NCBI GenBank assembly: GCA_023700785.1
Contig: JAMPYH010000102.1
Location: forward strand, 1 to 8,351
Length of the DNA stretch: 8,351 nucleotides
Origin: Candidatus Zixiibacteriota bacterium
GTDB lineage: Bacteria > Zixibacteria > MSB-5A5 > GN15 > FEB-12
Reading direction: 5' to 3'
Part shown: positions 7,217 through 8,351 of the stretch, one piece after another
Layout: each line of letters opens with the position of its first letter
Position numbering within the stretch: position 1 is the stretch's first letter
The notes under the pieces: generated by a model
Seen by the model: only the letters and a program-made list of their open reading frames with translations
What the model was told of the DNA's origin: nothing
Database searches by the model: none
Made by a program: the position numbers and the translations under genes

Positions 7217-7273
7217 CCGGATGCCGGAAGGATAATATATCCTGTACCTGAGTACAAATTATCTCTTGTACAA
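7217..7273. repeat. Cluster of four short dyads with three GTAC cores upstream of secA
   Basis: In order on the plus strand: CCGG-ATG-CCGG (7217-7227), GGATA-ATA-TATCC (7230-7242), TGTAC-CTGA-GTACA (7243-7256) and TTGTACAA (7266-7273). The GTAC cores begin at 7244, 7252 and 7268, spacings of 8 and 16 bases. The second dyad overlaps a possible secA -10. The arrangement resembles an operator region or a folded mRNA leader. No known binding site is assigned. Confidence 0.4.
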
Positions 7274-7334
7274 CGGGATGGCCGGACCAAAGTTTGGGCT
7301 GCCGGCACCTTGTTCCCCGGCAAGGCATTATACT

Positions 7335-7384
7335 CCGAGCGGTTCCATCGATCCGATCCGGGTAGGCCGGTTTGGAACTCTCGG
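7335..7384 (+). other. Long hairpin in the leader of the DinB-family gene
   Basis: CCGAG (7335-7339) pairs with CTCGG (7380-7384), and after a small 2/1 internal loop GTTCCA (7342-7347) pairs with TGGAAC (7373-7378). Further inside CCG (7353-7355) can pair with CGG (7368-7370) and CC (7358-7359) with GG (7365-7366). The 11 outer pairs are all Watson-Crick. The structure ends 7 bases before the Shine-Dalgarno GGAG at 7392, so it could influence translation of the downstream gene. If transcription instead starts near 7341 the 5' arm would be cut. Confidence 0.4.
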
Positions 7385-7391
7385 ACGAGTT

Positions 7392-7395
7392 GGAG
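7392..7395 (+). promoter_or_regulatory. Ribosome binding site of the DinB-family gene
   Basis: GGAG lies 7 bases before the ATG at 7403. It decides for this start and against the in-frame ATG at 7214, whose extra 63 codons have no family resemblance. Confidence 0.75.
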
Positions 7396-7402
7396 CGAAA
7401 TC

Positions 7403-7858
7403 ATGCGCGAACATCTGATGGATCTCTTACAATTCAACAACTGGGCCAACAAGCGGATCTTCACCGCGCTCCCTGGTGTCGCTGACCACGACCCGCAGAC
7501 CGTGGTCCTGCTCTCGCATGTTGTCATAGCGGAGCTGCTTTGGCTGGATCGAGTCAACGGTATTGTCCGGCCGCTCCCTCTGTGGGAGCCGCTCCCGTTT
7601 CCGGAACTTCTGCGGCTGATCGATCAGTCCACCCATGATTGGCTGTCATACGTTGGCGATTGCGATGCGACCCGGCTTGAGCGACGGGTTGCCTACGTCA
7701 ACACCAAAGGGGTCTCCTACCAGAACAGTGTGCGCGAGATCGCGACTCACCTGGTCAATCATGGCAGTCACCATCGCGGCCAGATCGTGCAATTGATCCG
7801 CAGAACCGGCGCCACACCACCGCTGGTTGATTTCATCGCCTATGCCCGAAACGAGTGA
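7403..7858 (+). CDS. DinB/YfiT-family putative metal-dependent protein
   Basis: A 151-residue protein of the DinB/YfiT four-helix-bundle superfamily. The family includes the DNA-damage-inducible DinB of Bacillus subtilis (not the E. coli DinB polymerase) and metal-dependent thiol transferases such as bacillithiol and mycothiol S-transferases and maleylpyruvate isomerase. Landmarks are MREHLMDLLQFNNWANKRIF (1-20, first helix with the usual NxWAN), SHVVIAELLWLDRVNG (38-53) carrying His39, and HLVNHGSHHRGQIVQLI (116-132). The metal site normally uses one His from the second helix and an HxxxH pair from the third or last helix. Here His39 and His120/His124 (or His116/His120) fit. The end, TPPLVDFIAYAR, is also typical. 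No signal peptide or membrane segment. It is divergent from secA and 68 bases upstream of rsgA on the same strand. The substrate cannot be deduced from sequence. Stop is TGA. Confidence 0.88.
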   Translation: MREHLMDLLQFNNWANKRIFTALPGVADHDPQTVVLLSHVVIAELLWLDRVNGIVRPLPLWEPLPFPELLRLIDQSTHDWLSYVGDCDATRLERRVAYVNTKGVSYQNSVREIATHLVNHGSHHRGQIVQLIRRTGATPPLVDFIAYARNE

Positions 7859-7926
7859 CCTTGACCGCTTTCCCGCGCTTCCCCTTTCTCCTTGCCGCTG
7901 GTTGTACCTCCCTGTAGCTTACCGGT

Positions 7927-8283
7927 ATGGAACCGGGAATTGTTGTAGGGACACGCGGCAAACGGTTTGAAGTGCGCCTGGCGGATAAGTCCTATCTGGA
8001 CTGCGAAGTTCGCCAGCGCGTGAAATATCTGACCGAAAGAGAATCTCCCGTTACTGTCGGCGATGATGTACTGGTCACGCGCATTGATAACCAGAACGGC
8101 GCGATCGACCAGGTACTGGAGCGGCGGACATCGTTTTTTCGACCCGCCAAAGGGAAAGATATCACCAAGCAGATCATCGCCGCGAATCTTGACCAGCTGG
8201 CGATAGTGACGTCGGTCATCGCCCCGCCTCTCAAGACCGGTTTGATAGATCGATTCCTGATCGCCGCCGCACTGGGCACTTAG
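7927..8283 (+). CDS. rsgA: Ribosome small-subunit-dependent GTPase RsgA, N-terminal part, interrupted by an in-frame TAG
   Basis: RsgA (YjeQ) is a circularly permuted GTPase that checks and releases late 30S ribosomal subunits. Visible here are the N-terminal OB-fold (about 1-68, with GIVVGTRGKRFEV at the start and VGDDVLV at 44-50), the linker RRTSFFRPAKGKDITKQIIAANLDQ (66-90), and the first strand and helix of the GTPase domain (LAIVTSV, then LIDRFLIAAA). The reading frame stops at TAG 8281-8283 after 118 codons, although the family is about 300-350 residues long. The same frame continues without an indel into the G4 motif NKID, so the stop interrupts a gene that otherwise looks intact to the window edge. 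As written the product would be an OB-fold with a stump of the GTPase domain and no nucleotide site. The ATG has no clear Shine-Dalgarno, but the following sequence matches the usual family start. Whether this is a pseudogene, a base error or readthrough is open. Confidence 0.88.
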   Translation: MEPGIVVGTRGKRFEVRLADKSYLDCEVRQRVKYLTERESPVTVGDDVLVTRIDNQNGAIDQVLERRTSFFRPAKGKDITKQIIAANLDQLAIVTSVIAPPLKTGLIDRFLIAAALGT

Positions 8284-8351
8284 CAGCCGCTGATCGTGGT
8301 GAATAAGATTGATCTGGGGGAACCGGACGACTTCGATGACGTGATTCGCGC
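8281..8351 (+). pseudogene. rsgA: In-frame continuation of rsgA after the TAG, to the window edge
   Basis: From the TAG onward the frame used by rsgA reads QPLIVVNKIDLGEPDDFDDV and then continues to the last base. NKID (codons 126-129 counted from the ATG at 7927) is the G4 guanine-specificity motif, which comes first in the permuted RsgA GTPase fold. Compared from memory with E. coli RsgA, the distance from the conserved DR(Y/F)L to PLIV is identical, so exactly one sense codon has become TAG. The rest of the gene lies beyond the window. Confidence 0.75.

Larger units (their letters stand above)
7190..7402. promoter_or_regulatory. Divergent control region between secA and the DinB-family gene
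   Basis: This 213-base gap must hold the secA promoter and probably that of the rightward gene. On the minus strand a perfect -10 hexamer TATAAT lies at 7332-7327 without a convincing -35. It would give a secA leader of about 130 bases. A second AT-rich -10 candidate TATTAT (minus, 7237-7232) lies closer to secA. The plus strand has TATACT at 7329-7334, overlapping the minus-strand TATAAT. A run of small dyads occupies 7217-7273 and a long hairpin occupies 7335-7384. The plus frame is open from 7214 but has no family-like sequence before 7403. Confidence 0.5.

Noticed and set aside
7243..7256. LexA box of the cyanobacterial type (GTAC-N4-GTAC)
   Set aside because: Only the core matches, the flanking bases do not, and SecA does not suggest a cyanobacterium. 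Kept only as an unnamed dyad.
7214..7402. N-terminal extension of the DinB-family protein from the ATG at 7214
   Set aside because: The 63 extra residues do not resemble the family, the ATG at 7403 has GGAG at ideal spacing, and the extension overlaps the promoter and hairpin region.
7186..7557. 123-codon minus-strand frame ending in an ATGA overlap with the secA start
   Set aside because: The overlap looks like translational coupling, but the frame is antisense to the conserved start of the DinB-family gene and has no recognisable content.
7861..7866. TTGACC as a -35 element for rsgA
   Set aside because: No acceptable -10 follows at 16-18 bases in the C/T-rich gap before rsgA.
8281..8283. 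Genome-wide reassignment of TAG to an amino acid
   Set aside because: About 2000 codons of lon, nnr and secA contain no in-frame TAG, and the Rrf2 gene ends at a TAG exactly where the family should end. A local cause is more likely.

Overview
The window is an ordinary bacterial housekeeping stretch, moderately GC-rich by eye (upper fifties percent), with dense genes, standard Rho-independent terminators and several genes with Shine-Dalgarno sites. It has no mobile element, CRISPR array, tRNA or rRNA that I can see. The best lineage clue is SecA. At 996 residues it is about 95 longer than the E. coli protein, and most of the extra length lies between the DEVD motif and the VDEFTGR motif. From memory this long form is typical of the Bacteroidota/Chlorobiota/Gemmatimonadota side of the tree (FCB group) and allied candidate phyla. 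A candidate phylum such as Zixibacteria is only a guess.

Layout. Bases 1-1586 (+) hold the C-terminal two thirds of Lon protease, cut by the left edge. Thirteen bases later comes a complete bifunctional NAD(P)H-hydrate repair enzyme (1600-3162, +), probably co-transcribed with lon. A hairpin flanked by an A-rich tract (3181-3221) separates it from a convergent Rrf2-family regulator (3246-3650, -). Next is an intergenic stretch of about 515 bases, more AT-rich than its surroundings, with a possible promoter for the regulator and several dyads but no credible gene. A perfect palindrome with an A8 tract (4166-4193) is the terminator of secA (4199-7189, -). A region of about 210 bases separates secA from a divergent DinB/YfiT-family gene (7403-7858, +). 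It holds promoter-like -10 elements on both strands, a cluster of short dyads including three GTAC cores, and a long hairpin in the dinB leader. The last gene is the ribosome-assembly GTPase RsgA (from 7927, +), which runs off the right edge.

The genes are mostly unrelated in function. Lon and the NAD(P)H-hydrate enzyme both do damage control, on proteins and on nicotinamide cofactors, and form the only tight pair. SecA drives Sec-dependent export and RsgA matures the 30S subunit.

I do not see a new multi-gene system. The point most worth checking is an in-frame TAG at codon 119 of rsgA. The frame continues past it with no indel straight into the conserved NKID guanine-recognition motif. This is a nonsense mutation, a base-call error or a recoding event. 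Secondary points are the dyad cluster and leader hairpin between secA and dinB, the structured intergenic region ahead of the Rrf2 gene, and the cysteine pattern of that regulator.
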